From the NCBI RefSeq assembly GCF_002933295.1, contig NZ_PSSW01000012.1, positions 44,466-108,465 of the forward strand: a stretch of DNA of 64,000 bases, given 5' to 3'. The translations under genes were made by a program, and so were the position numbers. Source of the DNA: Marinobacter flavimaris. Its GTDB lineage: Bacteria; Pseudomonadota; Gammaproteobacteria; Pseudomonadales; Oleiphilaceae. Shown here piece by piece: positions 52,467 through 60,838 of the stretch. Positions within the stretch are counted from its first letter, which is position 1, and the number at the start of each line of letters is the position of its first letter. Below the pieces are notes generated by a model. It saw nothing but the letters and a program-made list of their open reading frames with translations. It was not told the origin of the DNA and did no database searches.

Positions 52467-53675
52467 TCAGAGCTTCTCGAATACCAGGGACGCGTTGGTT
52501 CCGCCGAATCCGAAACTGTTGGACATCACGGTGTTCAGCGAGGCTTCCCGACCTTCAGGGCCTACAATAGGAATATCGCTGATTTTCTCGTCCGGATTGT
52601 TCAGGTTCTTGGTGCCGGCAATGAACCCGTTCTGCAGCATCAGCAGCGAGTAGATGGCCTCCTGAACACCGGCAGCGCCGAGCGAATGACCAGAGAGTGA
52701 TTTGGTTGAGGAAATGGCCGGGATGTCGGAACCGAAAGTGGCCCGCACCGCGCCCATCTCGGCAACGTCGCCAACCGGGGTGCTGGTGCCGTGGGCATTG
52801 ATGTAGTCAATCTTGCCCCGGATGGTAGCCATCGCCTGCTTCATACAGCGCTGGGCACCTTCGCCGGAAGGCGCGACCATGTCATAGCCGTCCGAGGTGG
52901 CGCCGTAGCCGGTCAGCTCGGCAATGATGTTGGCGCCGCGTTTCTTCGCGTGTTCCAGTTCTTCCAGCACCATCATGCCGCCACCGCCGGCAATCACGAA
53001 ACCGTCACGGCCGGCATCGAAGGGGCGGGAAGCCGTTTCGGGGGCATCGTTGTATTTGGTGGACAGCGCTCCCATGGCATCGAACATCATGGTCAGGCTC
53101 CAGTCCTCTTCTTCACCGCCGCCGGCGAACACGATGTCCTGCTTGCCAGCCTGGATCTGTTCCATCGCGTGACCGATGCAGTGGGCGCTGGTGGCACAGG
53201 CCGAGGACATGGAGTAGTTCACGCCACGGATCTTGTAGGCGGTGGCGAGGCAGGCGGACACCGTGCTGGTCATGATGCGGGGGACCATATAGGGCCCGAT
53301 GCGCTTCACGCCTTTCTCGCGCATGATGTCGGTGGCTTCCACCTGGCTTGAGCAGGAAGCGCCGCCGGAGCCGGCGATCAGGCCGGTGCGGTCGTTGGAG
53401 ATCAGGTCTTCGGTCAGCCCCGCCTGGGCGATGGCCTGCTCCATGGACAGAAAACTGTACATGGCGGATGGGCCCATGAACCGGCGGATTTTGCGGTCGA
53501 TAACGGATGTGTCCACATCCACCGAGCCTGCAATCTGGCTCCGGAAGCCCATTTCCTTATAGGTTTCGTTGAAGCGGATGCCTGATTTTCCATTCTTCAG
53601 GCTCTGGGTGACCTCGTCCAGTGAGTTTCCGAGGCAGGACACAATGCCCATGCCGGTGACGACGACGCGTCTCAT
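52467..53675 (-). CDS. fabB: 3-oxoacyl-ACP synthase I
   Basis: FabB elongates acyl-ACP and is needed for unsaturated fatty acids. The 402-residue protein has the Cys-His-His triad: SMSSACATSAHCIGHAME, NAHGTSTPVGD and SLSGHSLGAAGVQE. The match is to FabB rather than FabF (MRRVVVTGMGIVSCLGNSLDEV, length ~402). In Pseudomonas fabB follows fabA; here no fabA is adjacent, and fabB has its own upstream gap and terminator. Confidence 0.95.
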   Translation of the reverse strand: MRRVVVTGMGIVSCLGNSLDEVTQSLKNGKSGIRFNETYKEMGFRSQIAGSVDVDTSVIDRKIRRFMGPSAMYSFLSMEQAIAQAGLTEDLISNDRTGLIAGSGGASCSSQVEATDIMREKGVKRIGPYMVPRIMTSTVSACLATAYKIRGVNYSMSSACATSAHCIGHAMEQIQAGKQDIVFAGGGEEEDWSLTMMFDAMGALSTKYNDAPETASRPFDAGRDGFVIAGGGGMMVLEELEHAKKRGANIIAELTGYGATSDGYDMVAPSGEGAQRCMKQAMATIRGKIDYINAHGTSTPVGDVAEMGAVRATFGSDIPAISSTKSLSGHSLGAAGVQEAIYSLLMLQNGFIAGTKNLNNPDEKISDIPIVGPEGREASLNTVMSNSFGFGGTNASLVFEKL

Positions 53676-53719
53676 AAGTTCCTCCTTACCGACCGGCCGA
53701 AATGGCCGACCTTGCGATC

Positions 53720-53731
53720 AATAACGTTATT
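53720..53731. promoter_or_regulatory. 12-bp palindrome upstream of fabB
   Basis: AATAACGTTATT, a perfect palindrome 45 bases before the fabB ATG. It matches neither the FabR nor the DesT consensus I know. Could be an operator or overlap a promoter; unassigned. Confidence 0.35.
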
Positions 53732-53811
53732 TAACAGTCTAGGCGCTTTGGCCCGGATACGATATTTGACCTTGGTAAGGGGAGAAGGCCGGAGATGGCG
53801 CCATAGAGTGT

Positions 53812-54750
53812 TTAGCGCTTGCCGCTTCGACCCTTTCTGGCCCCCTTCTTTGATCCGCTGGCCTCCTCGCGAGCGGCTTTGTCAGCCGCGGCTGCCTCGG
53901 CTTCCCGGGCTTCGCGCTCGACCATCTCAGGGGTTTCCAGCGAGATGCGTCCCAGAGTTCCGGCCCGGAATTCGTTGATCAACACCTCCGACACCTTGTG
54001 CAGATCCGGGATGCCACCGCGGCCGAAGAATCTTCGCTTCTCGGCAATGCCGTCCATCAGCGCCAGGGCATCTTTCGGTAGTTCCGCGAAGCCGTAGCGG
54101 GTCCTGACCAAGTCCGGGTAGGCTTCCAGCAGGTACTCGGCCTCGAACATGGCCACATCCTCAAAGTCCAGAACCGCGCTTCGAATCGCCCCGGTAACCG
54201 CCAGACGGTAACCGCAGGCTTCGGGGGACAGCTTAGGCCAGAGAAAGCCGGGGGTGTCGTAGAGCAGAATATTGTTGGGCAGCTTGATAGCCTGCTGGGC
54301 CCTGGTTACTGCCGGTTCGTTCCCGGTTTTGGCCGCAGGTCGTCCCGCCAGTGTGTTGATCAGGGTGGACTTGCCGACGTTCGGAATGCCCAGGATCATC
54401 ACTCGCAATGCGCTCTTCTGGCGATCGTGACCGGGCGTCATCTCTTCCGCCAGCTTCAGGATGGACAGTGCCTCATTGCGCTGGTTGTGGGTAAGCGTGA
54501 TGGCGCGAACCCCACGTTCTTTCTCGAGCCAGGCTAACCACTGCTCGGTAATTTCTGGATCCGCCAGGTCGCGCTTGTTCAATACCTTGATCAGTGGCGT
54601 ATCACCACGAAGGGCCGGCACGAGCGGGTTTTCGCTACTGAAAGGAATACGCGCGTCAACCACTTCGATGATGAGATCCATCTGCGGCATGACTTTTTTG
54701 ATCTCCTTGCGGGCCTTGTGCATATGCCCTGGAAACCAGTTAATGGCCAT
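53812..54750 (-). CDS. ylqF: Ribosome biogenesis GTPase YlqF/RbgA
   Basis: A circularly permuted GTPase of 312 residues: the start INWFPGHMHKARKEI, G4 NKRDLAD, G1 GIPNVGKSTLINTL and G3 DTPGFLWP, in permuted order. It helps late 50S assembly. The last ~40 residues are charged and Ala/Lys/Arg-rich (EAAAADKAAREEASGSKKGARKGR in parts). Monocistronic. Confidence 0.95.
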   Translation of the reverse strand: MAINWFPGHMHKARKEIKKVMPQMDLIIEVVDARIPFSSENPLVPALRGDTPLIKVLNKRDLADPEITEQWLAWLEKERGVRAITLTHNQRNEALSILKLAEEMTPGHDRQKSALRVMILGIPNVGKSTLINTLAGRPAAKTGNEPAVTRAQQAIKLPNNILLYDTPGFLWPKLSPEACGYRLAVTGAIRSAVLDFEDVAMFEAEYLLEAYPDLVRTRYGFAELPKDALALMDGIAEKRRFFGRGGIPDLHKVSEVLINEFRAGTLGRISLETPEMVEREAREAEAAAADKAAREEASGSKKGARKGRSGKR

Positions 54751-54992
54751 CTTGTCTGCTCCGGATGTGGTTAAACGGCGCCATTATGAAGGGGAATGAC
54801 CAAACTTTCACATTTGTTTGAATCCGCGTGTGTGGCGGCTTTTGGCGCGGGATGCTGAGAAGTATGTACAAAAAGAGGGCTGATCGGGGTGAAAAACCGT
54901 ATCCGTATGTTTTAGGGTGTAGTCCCTGAACGATGAAACCAATGTATGTCGGTGGTATTCAGATTGTGGCCACCCTGTTAACGGAGACATTT

Positions 54993-55457
54993 ATGAAGCT
55001 CGTAAAACTGTTTGGTACTGCCCTGGTAGCCCTCAGCCTGTCGGTCCCGGCTATGGCCCAGCAATCCGGTGGCCAGCCGGATCAGGTAGATCAACTGGCA
55101 CAGATGGTGGGGCTGACCGAAGATCAGCAAACTGAAATCCGTGCCATCATCGACGAGATGCAGGGCGAAATCGGAGAACTCCGTCAGGAAGCCCGTGCGC
55201 TGCAGCAGCAGATGCAAGGTGAGATCAAATCAGACTTTGATGAAGCCGCTATTCGCGAGCAGGCCAAAGAGCTGGGCGAAGTGACCGGCGAGATTGCCGC
55301 TCTGTCCACGCTGATGCAGGCGAAGGTCGACAGCGTTTTTACCCAGGAGCAGCGCGACGAGTTGGACAAGCGTATGCAGCAGATGCAACAGCAAATGCAG
55401 CAGCGTCGTCAGATGCAACAACAGATGCAACAGGGGCAAGGCCAGGGCATGCAGTGA
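54993..55457 (+). CDS. Spy/CpxP-like periplasmic protein
   Basis: The 154-residue protein has a signal peptide (cleavage after AMA, ~22), then a helical region with LTEDQQTEIRAIIDEMQGEI and a second similar LxxxQ-type segment near FTQEQRDELDKRMQQM, and a C-terminus of Gln/Met repeats (MQQQ). Spy/CpxP proteins are periplasmic chaperones or stress-signal modulators built on LTxxQ helices. Here the copies are LTEDQQ and FTQEQR. ATG 54993 follows GGAGA. A terminator follows. The Met/Gln tail suggests metal binding, possibly copper (inference). Confidence 0.8.
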   Translation: MKLVKLFGTALVALSLSVPAMAQQSGGQPDQVDQLAQMVGLTEDQQTEIRAIIDEMQGEIGELRQEARALQQQMQGEIKSDFDEAAIREQAKELGEVTGEIAALSTLMQAKVDSVFTQEQRDELDKRMQQMQQQMQQRRQMQQQMQQGQGQGMQ

Positions 55458-55485
55458 TTCTGCTTTCCCTCTGACACTGTTGGAG

Positions 55486-55518
55486 AAGGGCCGCATCCTT
55501 GGGTGTGGCCCTTTTTTT
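55486..55518 (+). terminator. Intrinsic terminator of the Spy-like gene
   Basis: AAGGGCC (55486-55492) pairs with GGCCCTT (55507-55513), extended by inner pairs, and runs into T residues. Confidence 0.85.
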
Positions 55519-55547
55519 GTGTCCTTAGCCTGCTGGTTTTGGGGGAG

Positions 55548-55657
55548 GAACAGGGGTGTGGCGCCCTCCCAAAAACCGCTACGAGCACATCCATGTGCGC
55601 TTGGCTGTGGCCATCCTTGGCCACAGACATTTTTGGGAGGGCGCCACACCCCTGTTC
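55548..55657. repeat. Composite inverted repeat 1 with conserved 54-base core
   Basis: A perfect 28-bp inverted repeat (55548-55575 and 55630-55657) encloses a 54-base core (55576-55629). Read on the minus strand, the core forms hairpin A (9-bp stem CTGTGGCCA/TGGCCACAG, loop AGGA at 55614-55617) and hairpin B (GCACA/TGTGC, loop TGGA at 55590-55593). The core is 48/54 identical to the core of repeat 2 in the opposite orientation, while the outer arms are unrelated. It lies between convergent genes. No gene is apparent in the 435-base gap 55458-55892; open frames across it are byproducts of the symmetry. Confidence 0.9.
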
Positions 55658-55744
55658 TTCGAACGATTCAGTCATCGCTCACTGCTCAACTGCTTGTCGG
55701 GGATATTGGGTGCGGAGTGTCTTCCTATAACTCCTATTTCAGAA

Positions 55745-55854
55745 GCTTGGCAGGTGTAGGCCTTTGCCAGAATGTCGGCGGCCAAGGATGGCCGACGTCA
55801 AGCGCACATGGATGTGCTCGTAGCGGTTCTGGCAAAGGCCTACACCTGCCGAGC
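55745..55854. repeat. Composite inverted repeat 2 with conserved 54-base core
   Basis: Perfect 24-bp arms (55749-55772 and 55827-55850), extended to 28 bp by three more pairs and one G-T wobble (55745-55748 with 55851-55854), enclose a 54-base core (55773-55826). On the plus strand the core has hairpin A (stem 55776-55784 with 55789-55797, one mismatch, loop AGGA 55785-55788) and hairpin B (55804-55808 with 55813-55817, loop TGGA). Differences from repeat 1 fall in the stem of hairpin A: two compensatory base-pair changes and one unpaired change; hairpin B is unchanged. Total length equals repeat 1 (110 bases). Confidence 0.9.
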
Positions 55855-55892
55855 CACCCCCAAACCTAGAAGGCTAGGAGCCCAGCCCAAAC

Positions 55893-58379
55893 CTACACCC
55901 CCGAGCCAAAGGGCTTAACGAGAACAATGAGCCGAGGAAGCAGCGTAAGCGCCCCAACCAGAGCCATGAACATGGCAAACCCCGTGAACAACCCGAAGTA
56001 GATGGTCGGGATGAAGTTGGACAGCACCAGTATCGAGAACCCGGAGATGATGGTCAGCGAGGTGAAGAACATGGCCTGGCCGATGCTCCGGTGGCAGCGG
56101 TGCATGGTGGCGATGTAGTTGCCGTCTTTCTGGAACTCGGTTTTGAAGCGGTGGATGTAGTGGATGGTGTCGTCCACGGCGATGCCGACGGTAATGGCCG
56201 CCACGGTGATGGTCATCATATCCAGGGGAATGCCCAGCCAGCCCATCAGGCCGAGCACTGAGCCGGCGGCGATGAGGTTCGGGGCGATGCCGATAAGGGC
56301 CAGTTTCAGGGAGCGGAACAGGATCAGGAACATCACCATGATGGCGGCGAAGACCACGCCGATGGTCTTGATCTGGGAATCGAACAGGCTTTGCAGCATG
56401 TTGTTGTACATCACCGTCATGCCGGCAAAGAGTACCTGATCTTTCGAGTACCCCAGTTCCGTTGTCAGATGTTCATGGATGCGGTTCAAGAGCTCCTGTC
56501 GACGCAGTTCCGGCATGGTTTCCAGGATCCGGATGCTGAATCGGGCCTGGTCGTGCTCCTCGGAAATGTAAGGCGTCAGCAGGGTATCCTGCAGGTCGTC
56601 GGGAACGGCAGCGGGCACAAACGCCAGTTCCAGGGCGTCCAGAGGCTCGCCCTGGTTGATTTGGGCGAGGATATCCAGCGTGGTATTGATCGAGAGCACC
56701 TTGCCGGTCTCCGGTAGTCCGTCCAGGTAGTCGTGAACCGCCTCCAGTTGTTCCATTTTCTGGTAGGTGTACCAGGTATCGCGGTATTCCTCTCCGGCAC
56801 CGCAGTCTTCCACGAACGGGTCGCAGTCACTGGCAAACGGGTCGCCGTCGCTCGCGCCTGCCGGTGGCGGATCGTCGGTGATAACCACGTCCAGGGGCGT
56901 GGTACCGCCCAGGCGGTTGTCGATGGTGATCATGCCCTGATGGATTTCGGTGGACGATTTGAAATAGTCGATAAAGCTGTTTTCCACCGTCAGCTTGTTC
57001 AGGCCGACTACGCAGAGCACCGCAATCAGGACGGAGCCGACCAACACTGTCTTGCCGAAGTGTTCCGTGAACCGCGCAAAGGCATCGGTGAAGGGAACCC
57101 TGTCAGAGGTAACCCGGCTGTCCAGTGGTGGTGGCAACAGAGTGAGCAGGGCCGGGAAAACTATAAAGGTGATGAGAAAAGCCACGGTCAGGCCCAGGGT
57201 CATCATCCAGCCGAAATCGATGACCGGGCGAATGCCACTGAAGGTGAGGGACCCGAAGGCGACAATGGTAGTGATGGCCATATAGAAGCAGGGCTTGATC
57301 ATCGCCATTACGGTGTTGCGCAGGGTGTCTCTGGCGCTGGCCTCGGGCTCGTCGTGCTGGAATTCCCGGTAGCGCACGATCAGGTGGATGGTGAGCGACA
57401 GGGTCATGATCAGCAGCAGGGAAATAAAGTTGGATGAGATAACCGTCACCGGCCACTGGGCCCAGCCCAGGAAGCCGACCATCAGCCAGACGGTAAAGCT
57501 GCAGCACAACAGCGGCACCAGAACCCAGCGCCATTGCCGGAAAATGATGGCCAAAGTGAGCAGCAGAAAAGCCAGGACGCCAAGCCCGAAGGTCGACAGG
57601 TCGTTTTCGATGAAGCGGATCATGTCCGCCACAATCATGGGCACCCCGCCCAGGTGGATGTCCGCGCCGTCGCGGTAGGTGTCGAGAATGGAGCGAACCG
57701 TGCGGATGGTGGCATCGCGCTCGACCTCGAGGGTTTCGGTAAAGTCGATGAAATCCTGTTTTACCCGTTCCAGTTCGGCCAACTCGGCCTCGGAGGCTTC
57801 GCCGGCATCGGCCTTGTCTCTCAGATCGTTGCGTTTTCTCAGCAGTTCAAAATAGCGATCCGGCGTGGGCAGGTTGACCTGTATGGCAGTGGTTCGCCCG
57901 TCTTCGCTGATCAGCAGGTTGGGGTAGAGCGGATTGTTCAATAGCGCCTGGCGGGCTGTGTCCGGCGTTACATCGTGGTCGTCCAGGGTCTTGATCTCGC
58001 TGTCCACGGTATCCAGCGTCAGATCCGGGCTGTGGAGCAGGGGTACGTTCAGGATGCTGTTGGTGGAGCCTACGGCTTCCAGGCCTTGCAGTTCATCCCG
58101 CAACGCGCCCAGTCTGGCCAGCCCATCTTCGGAGAACAGTTCACCTTCTGGGGTATAGGTGACGATCAGGAAATCGTCCGAGGTGGTAAAGCGACGGTTT
58201 ACCTGGCGGTATTGTTCGAGGGAACGGTCGTTTTCCAGTACCAGCGATTCGGCGGAAGCATCCAGGCGGAATTCGCCGAATTTGATAGCGGCGATGGCTA
58301 GAAGGAGGCCAAAAGCCGCAAGGATAATAACGGGATGCGGAAAAATTAGGCGGTCATACAGGGCGCGAAGACGATTCAT
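55893..58379 (-). CDS. RND/MMPL superfamily exporter
   Basis: The 828-residue protein has two halves, each with one helix, a large periplasmic loop and about five clustered helices (GLGVLAFLLLTLAIIFRQWRW and IKTIGVVFAAIMVMFLILFRSLK begin the clusters). Charged residues within helices (for example VGIAVDDTIHYIHRF) are typical of proton-driven RND proteins of the MMPL/HpnN type. Substrate unknown; the family moves lipids, hopanoids or hydrophobic compounds. The second periplasmic loop holds a tandem DPFASDC-DPFVEDC repeat. No membrane-fusion partner is adjacent. Start at ATG 58379; TTG 58385 is possible. Confidence 0.88.
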   Translation of the reverse strand: MNRLRALYDRLIFPHPVIILAAFGLLLAIAAIKFGEFRLDASAESLVLENDRSLEQYRQVNRRFTTSDDFLIVTYTPEGELFSEDGLARLGALRDELQGLEAVGSTNSILNVPLLHSPDLTLDTVDSEIKTLDDHDVTPDTARQALLNNPLYPNLLISEDGRTTAIQVNLPTPDRYFELLRKRNDLRDKADAGEASEAELAELERVKQDFIDFTETLEVERDATIRTVRSILDTYRDGADIHLGGVPMIVADMIRFIENDLSTFGLGVLAFLLLTLAIIFRQWRWVLVPLLCCSFTVWLMVGFLGWAQWPVTVISSNFISLLLIMTLSLTIHLIVRYREFQHDEPEASARDTLRNTVMAMIKPCFYMAITTIVAFGSLTFSGIRPVIDFGWMMTLGLTVAFLITFIVFPALLTLLPPPLDSRVTSDRVPFTDAFARFTEHFGKTVLVGSVLIAVLCVVGLNKLTVENSFIDYFKSSTEIHQGMITIDNRLGGTTPLDVVITDDPPPAGASDGDPFASDCDPFVEDCGAGEEYRDTWYTYQKMEQLEAVHDYLDGLPETGKVLSINTTLDILAQINQGEPLDALELAFVPAAVPDDLQDTLLTPYISEEHDQARFSIRILETMPELRRQELLNRIHEHLTTELGYSKDQVLFAGMTVMYNNMLQSLFDSQIKTIGVVFAAIMVMFLILFRSLKLALIGIAPNLIAAGSVLGLMGWLGIPLDMMTITVAAITVGIAVDDTIHYIHRFKTEFQKDGNYIATMHRCHRSIGQAMFFTSLTIISGFSILVLSNFIPTIYFGLFTGFAMFMALVGALTLLPRLIVLVKPFGSGV

Positions 58380-58427
58380 GAACAACTACTCTGCCAGTTC
58401 AAACGAGTGCAGAGTGTGCCATAAACC

Positions 58428-59648
58428 TCAGTGAACCGTGACCTTTGACGAGGCTTCTTCCAGGGAATCGATCAGCTTTTTCAGGCGGCGGCTCATATCC
58501 GCGCTCTCGGCAAGCTGGGTCACCATGTTCTGGGTGGTCTCGCGAATGCCCTGGACGTTAGCCAGCACATCGTCGGTGCCGGCGGTCTGGTCTGCCGAGA
58601 CGTTGGCGATTTCCTGGTTGGTATGATCGATCCGGCTGACCACCTCGTTGATGGCTTCCAGGGAACGGCGGCCTTCCTCGGATTCCTCGACGCAGCGGGT
58701 GGCATCCTCAGAACTTCCGGTCATCTGATTTACGGCGGTGTTGATGGCGCTTAGAAGCCGATCGATCGTGCCCTGAATCTGATCGGTGGAGTCCTGGACC
58801 CGTTGGGCCAGTTTACGGACTTCATCAGCCACGACGGCAAACCCTCGGCCCTGTTCGCCAGCTCTGGCCGCCTCGATGGCCGCGTTCAGGGCCAGCAAAT
58901 TGGTCTGCTCGGCAATGCCCCGGATTTCGGTGATGGCGTGGCTGATTTCATGGCTGTTTTCGGCCAGGGCTTCGACGCTGCTGGCGGAATTGCGCACCAC
59001 ATCGGCAAGCTTGCGGATGCTGTCGGCGCTCTGTCCGACACGGGTGCTGCCGTCGCGAGCGGCATCGCTCGCCTCGTGGGAGAGAGTCTTGGCTATTCCG
59101 GCCTGTTCGGCGATGCCGGTGAAGCTCTGCAGCATGGTTTCGATGACTTCCGCGGACCGGTCGGCGCCCTGTTGTTGGCGACCGAGGTCATCCCGACGGG
59201 CTTCGGCGGCCGCGGTCAGTTCCTCGACTTCCCGGTGTAGTCGTTCGATGGCTTCCTTCATGCTACGGACCACGCCCACGGTACGGTCCTGCATGGCGTT
59301 GAAGGCGCTGGCCATCTCGCCGATTTCGTCGGTGGAATCCACCACCGCCCGCTGGCTAAGATTGCCCGAAGCCTGAACGTCGACCATGGTGTTTTTCAGG
59401 CGATTCACGTGGCGTTCGATAAACGAGATCAGCAGCTGGGACCCGGCCATCTCGAGCACCATGAGTATTGCCACAACCAGCGCGAATCCGGGTGCCGTAT
59501 CAGCGAAGACCTCGTTGAACGACCGGCCGGTCTGCCCGGCAATCGTGTTCATGGCATAGAGAACGAGCAAGCAGAGAACTGCAAAAACGACAATGTTCAG
59601 CAACCAGAATTTGTACTTCAGCCGGGCATTTCGCAGCAGTGTCAGCAT
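58428..59648 (-). CDS. Methyl-accepting chemotaxis protein lacking a sensor domain
   Basis: The 406-residue protein has two N-terminal helices (~15-34 and ~52-75) joined by only ~17 residues, a HAMP-like region (RHVNRLKNTMVDVQASGNLSQR) and a full signalling domain with EQTNLLALNAAIEAARAGEQGRGFAVVADEVRKLA. With no periplasmic or PAS domain, it may sense membrane state or associate with another sensor. It lies eight bases after lipA on the same strand. Confidence 0.9.
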   Translation of the reverse strand: MLTLLRNARLKYKFWLLNIVVFAVLCLLVLYAMNTIAGQTGRSFNEVFADTAPGFALVVAILMVLEMAGSQLLISFIERHVNRLKNTMVDVQASGNLSQRAVVDSTDEIGEMASAFNAMQDRTVGVVRSMKEAIERLHREVEELTAAAEARRDDLGRQQQGADRSAEVIETMLQSFTGIAEQAGIAKTLSHEASDAARDGSTRVGQSADSIRKLADVVRNSASSVEALAENSHEISHAITEIRGIAEQTNLLALNAAIEAARAGEQGRGFAVVADEVRKLAQRVQDSTDQIQGTIDRLLSAINTAVNQMTGSSEDATRCVEESEEGRRSLEAINEVVSRIDHTNQEIANVSADQTAGTDDVLANVQGIRETTQNMVTQLAESADMSRRLKKLIDSLEEASSKVTVH

Positions 59649-59656
59649 GTATGTTC

Positions 59657-60709
59657 TCAGTCGATGGCCTTCACCGGAATCTGCATGGCATTGGAGGCTT
59701 GGGGAACCTCGGGCACGGCGAGACCCAGATTGTTTTTATCGAAGACTTTGTCAGCCCGGTAGCTGGAGCGGACCATGGGGCCGGATGGCACTTCCATGAA
59801 GCCCTTCTCCAGGCCGATTTCCCGGTAACGGTTGAACTCTTCGGGGGTGACGTAGCGTTCTACCGGCAAGTGGTTCGGAGTAGGCCGCAGGTACTGGCCC
59901 AGAGTCAGGATATCCACACCGATGGCGCGCAGATCGTCCATGGTTTCCAGGATTTCCTCTTCGGTTTCGCCCAGCCCCAGCATCAGGCTGGTCTTGGTAA
60001 GCACGTCCGGACGGTGCTTCTTGGCGTGCTCCAGGACCCGGAGGGTTTTTTCATACCCGGCACGCGGATCACGAACCCGACTGGTCAGCCGCTTGACGGT
60101 TTCCACGTTCTGGGCAAAGACATCCAGCCCGGAATCCACCACCTTCTCAACGTCCGCCATCACCGCATCAAAATCCGGCGTCAGCGCCTCAACGGCGACT
60201 TCCGGCGTGCGCTGTTTGATGGCAGAGACACAAGCGGCATAGTGGGCAGCGCCGCCGTCGTCCAGGTCGTCACGGTCTACCGAGGTAAGCACGATATAAC
60301 GAAGGCCCATCAGCTCTACGGACTTGGCCGTGTTCTCCGGCTCTTCATGATCGAGCCAGCCTTTCGGGTTGCCGGTGTCCACCGCGCAGAATTTGCAGGC
60401 CCGGGTACACACAGACCCCATCACCATGATGGTGGCCGTGCCGGCGGTCCAGCACTCACCGATATTGGGGCAATGAGATTCCTGGCAAACGGTGCTCAAC
60501 CGGTGCTCACTGACGTTCTTGCGCACCGCCTCATAGCGCTCGCCCCCGGGCATGCGTGCCCGTAGCCATTTTGGCTTCGGCTCTCGCTTTTCCGCTGTTG
60601 TGGCTTCCTGCTTCGATGACCGCTTGACGCCATCCTTGATGGCCGAGAAGCCATGCTCGTTGCGGAATTTGGAACCACTGGTAATGCGGGTTTTTGCGCT
60701 TTCGCTCAT
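59657..60709 (-). CDS. lipA: Lipoyl synthase
   Basis: LipA inserts two sulfurs into octanoyl groups using radical SAM chemistry. The 350-residue enzyme has both cluster motifs: CQESHCPNIGEC (auxiliary) and CTRACKFCAV (CxxxCxxC). Also TATIMVMGSVC and VLTSVDRDDLDDGGAAHYA. It completes the pathway begun by LipB at 26.3 kb, but here is 33 kb away on the other strand. A sensorless chemoreceptor gene follows closely. Confidence 0.97.
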   Translation of the reverse strand: MSESAKTRITSGSKFRNEHGFSAIKDGVKRSSKQEATTAEKREPKPKWLRARMPGGERYEAVRKNVSEHRLSTVCQESHCPNIGECWTAGTATIMVMGSVCTRACKFCAVDTGNPKGWLDHEEPENTAKSVELMGLRYIVLTSVDRDDLDDGGAAHYAACVSAIKQRTPEVAVEALTPDFDAVMADVEKVVDSGLDVFAQNVETVKRLTSRVRDPRAGYEKTLRVLEHAKKHRPDVLTKTSLMLGLGETEEEILETMDDLRAIGVDILTLGQYLRPTPNHLPVERYVTPEEFNRYREIGLEKGFMEVPSGPMVRSSYRADKVFDKNNLGLAVPEVPQASNAMQIPVKAID

Positions 60710-60802
60710 TGCAACCGGACTCTCGATTCGGGCATGGGGAACACTAAAGAGTAATGGCCTGGCGGGGGAGTTACAAGACAGATAGGGGCAATCACGAGGG
60801 TG

Positions 60803-60828
60803 CCGGGCACGACATTGGTCGTACCCGG
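60803..60828 (-). terminator. Hairpin after metY
   Basis: CCGGGTACGAC / GTCGTGCCCGG on the minus strand (11 pairs, one wobble) around CAAT, 11 bases past the metY stop. No T run, so the call is tentative. Confidence 0.5.
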
Positions 60829-60838
60829 TTGACCGCTA

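Noticed and set aside
55548..55854. CRISPR array or integron attC interpretation of the repeats
   Set aside because: Only two copies in opposite orientations, with variable self-complementary arms; no spacers, cas genes, or GTTRRRY core sites.
55409..55869. Several short open frames across the composite repeats
   Set aside because: They exist on both strands because of the inverted symmetry, have no start signals, and share the same repeated peptide words.
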